Of a stretch of 5,904 bases of DNA, positions 5,653-5,904 are shown one piece after another; positions within the stretch are counted from its first letter, which is position 1; each line of letters starts with the position of its first letter. Under the pieces are notes generated by a model, which searched no databases, was not told where the DNA came from, and worked only from the letters and a program-made list of their open reading frames with translations. This stretch comes from Candidatus Kapaibacterium sp. (GTDB lineage: Bacteria; Bacteroidota; Ignavibacteria; Palsa-1295). A program made the translations under genes and the position numbers. The DNA lies in NCBI GenBank assembly GCA_025450975.1, contig JANWLI010000029.1, positions 1 to 5,904 on the forward strand. The letters are read 5' to 3'.

Positions 5653-5904
5653 TATTTTACGGAAAAGGTCACTTTTAGGGCCACACTGCGAACGATCGCC
5701 TGCGGATTGATTCGTCCCATCGAACCACGGCGCTCTTGCTCTTCGCGCTCATGCTCGCTCATGACAGCACCACCGCCGCCACCGCCATCGGCAGCTGCAT
5801 CGCGGATCTCGAGGATGTCTCCTACCGTTCCGCCCATACGCTTTGCCAAAAACGATGCACGCTCGCGCGCCATCAATAACGCATCGGCCATCGCATCTTC
5901 TTCC
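5652..5904 (-). CDS. Probable SIMPL (DUF541) domain protein, C-terminal end, cut by right window edge
   Basis: The frame is open to the window edge, giving the last 83 residues. The Met at 5891 is internal because EEDA precedes it in frame. The helix [20 protein letters not shown], followed by [15 protein letters not shown], matches the closing helix and strand of SIMPL/DUF541 proteins (A-x-x-x-A-R-x-K-A-x-x-L-A ... G-x-x-x-x-I-x-E). The final strand [19 protein letters not shown] matches the usual C-terminal beta strand ending in V-T-F-x-L/V. Between them is a linker with six consecutive glycines (5769-5786) and a charged stretch [16 protein letters not shown] proteins are usually periplasmic or envelope-associated with poorly defined roles; the signal peptide would be outside the window. 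The stop overlaps the accA start by one base. The family call rests on a short C-terminal match. Confidence 0.65.
   Translation of the reverse strand, partial: EEDAMADALLMARERASFLAKRMGGTVGDILEIRDAAADGGGGGGAVMSEHEREEQERRGSMGRINPQAIVRSVALKVTFSVK

Noticed and set aside
5652..5891. The 79-residue frame as a complete small protein starting at 5891
   Set aside because: The frame continues open to the window edge with residues that extend the same SIMPL-type helix, so the Met is internal and the gene is partial.

Overview
The window reads as an ordinary chromosomal stretch of a free-living bacterium, with GC content a little above 50% by eye. All six supported genes lie on the minus strand, so transcription runs from high to low coordinates. 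Three features fit the Bacteroidota/Chlorobiota (FCB) side of the tree, perhaps an Ignavibacteria/Kapabacteria-like lineage. These are a long PriA (849 residues), a secreted sialidase-fold (BNR/Asp-box) protein, and an IS200-like transposase of a kind common in those groups. This placement is inference from protein style only. Four of the six visible start codons appear to be GTG.

In transcription order, positions 5904-4254 hold a tight three-gene cluster. It contains the C-terminal end of a probable SIMPL (DUF541) domain protein, cut by the right edge. Next comes accA, the acetyl-CoA carboxylase carboxyltransferase alpha subunit, whose GTG start overlaps the previous TAG stop. A YbgC/FadM-type hotdog acyl-CoA thioesterase follows one base after the accA stop. 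accA and the thioesterase together suggest a link to acyl-CoA and fatty-acid metabolism, with translational coupling along one message.

Positions 4235-3601 hold a compact mobile unit: a single IS200/REP-associated tyrosine transposase (152 residues) bracketed by structured, inverted terminal repeats. The two ends match through a conserved linker and a conserved hairpin loop. Their 9-bp stems differ by compensatory base-pair swaps, which points to selection on the folded form. The layout resembles a RAYT gene with flanking REP-type palindromes, and it is the most interesting part of the window.

Positions 3574-778 hold a possible promoter, a 66-residue HicB-like small protein and, four bases later, priA, the primosomal replication-restart helicase. 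A 104-base gap follows (677-774 approximately), containing a degenerate 8-bp tandem repeat. The last gene, running off the left edge, encodes the N-terminal 224 residues of a secreted Asp-box protein with a signal peptide and a GTG start supported by a good ribosome binding site.

No tRNA, rRNA, CRISPR array, prophage or defence system was seen, and no stretch longer than about 140 bases lacks a gene.
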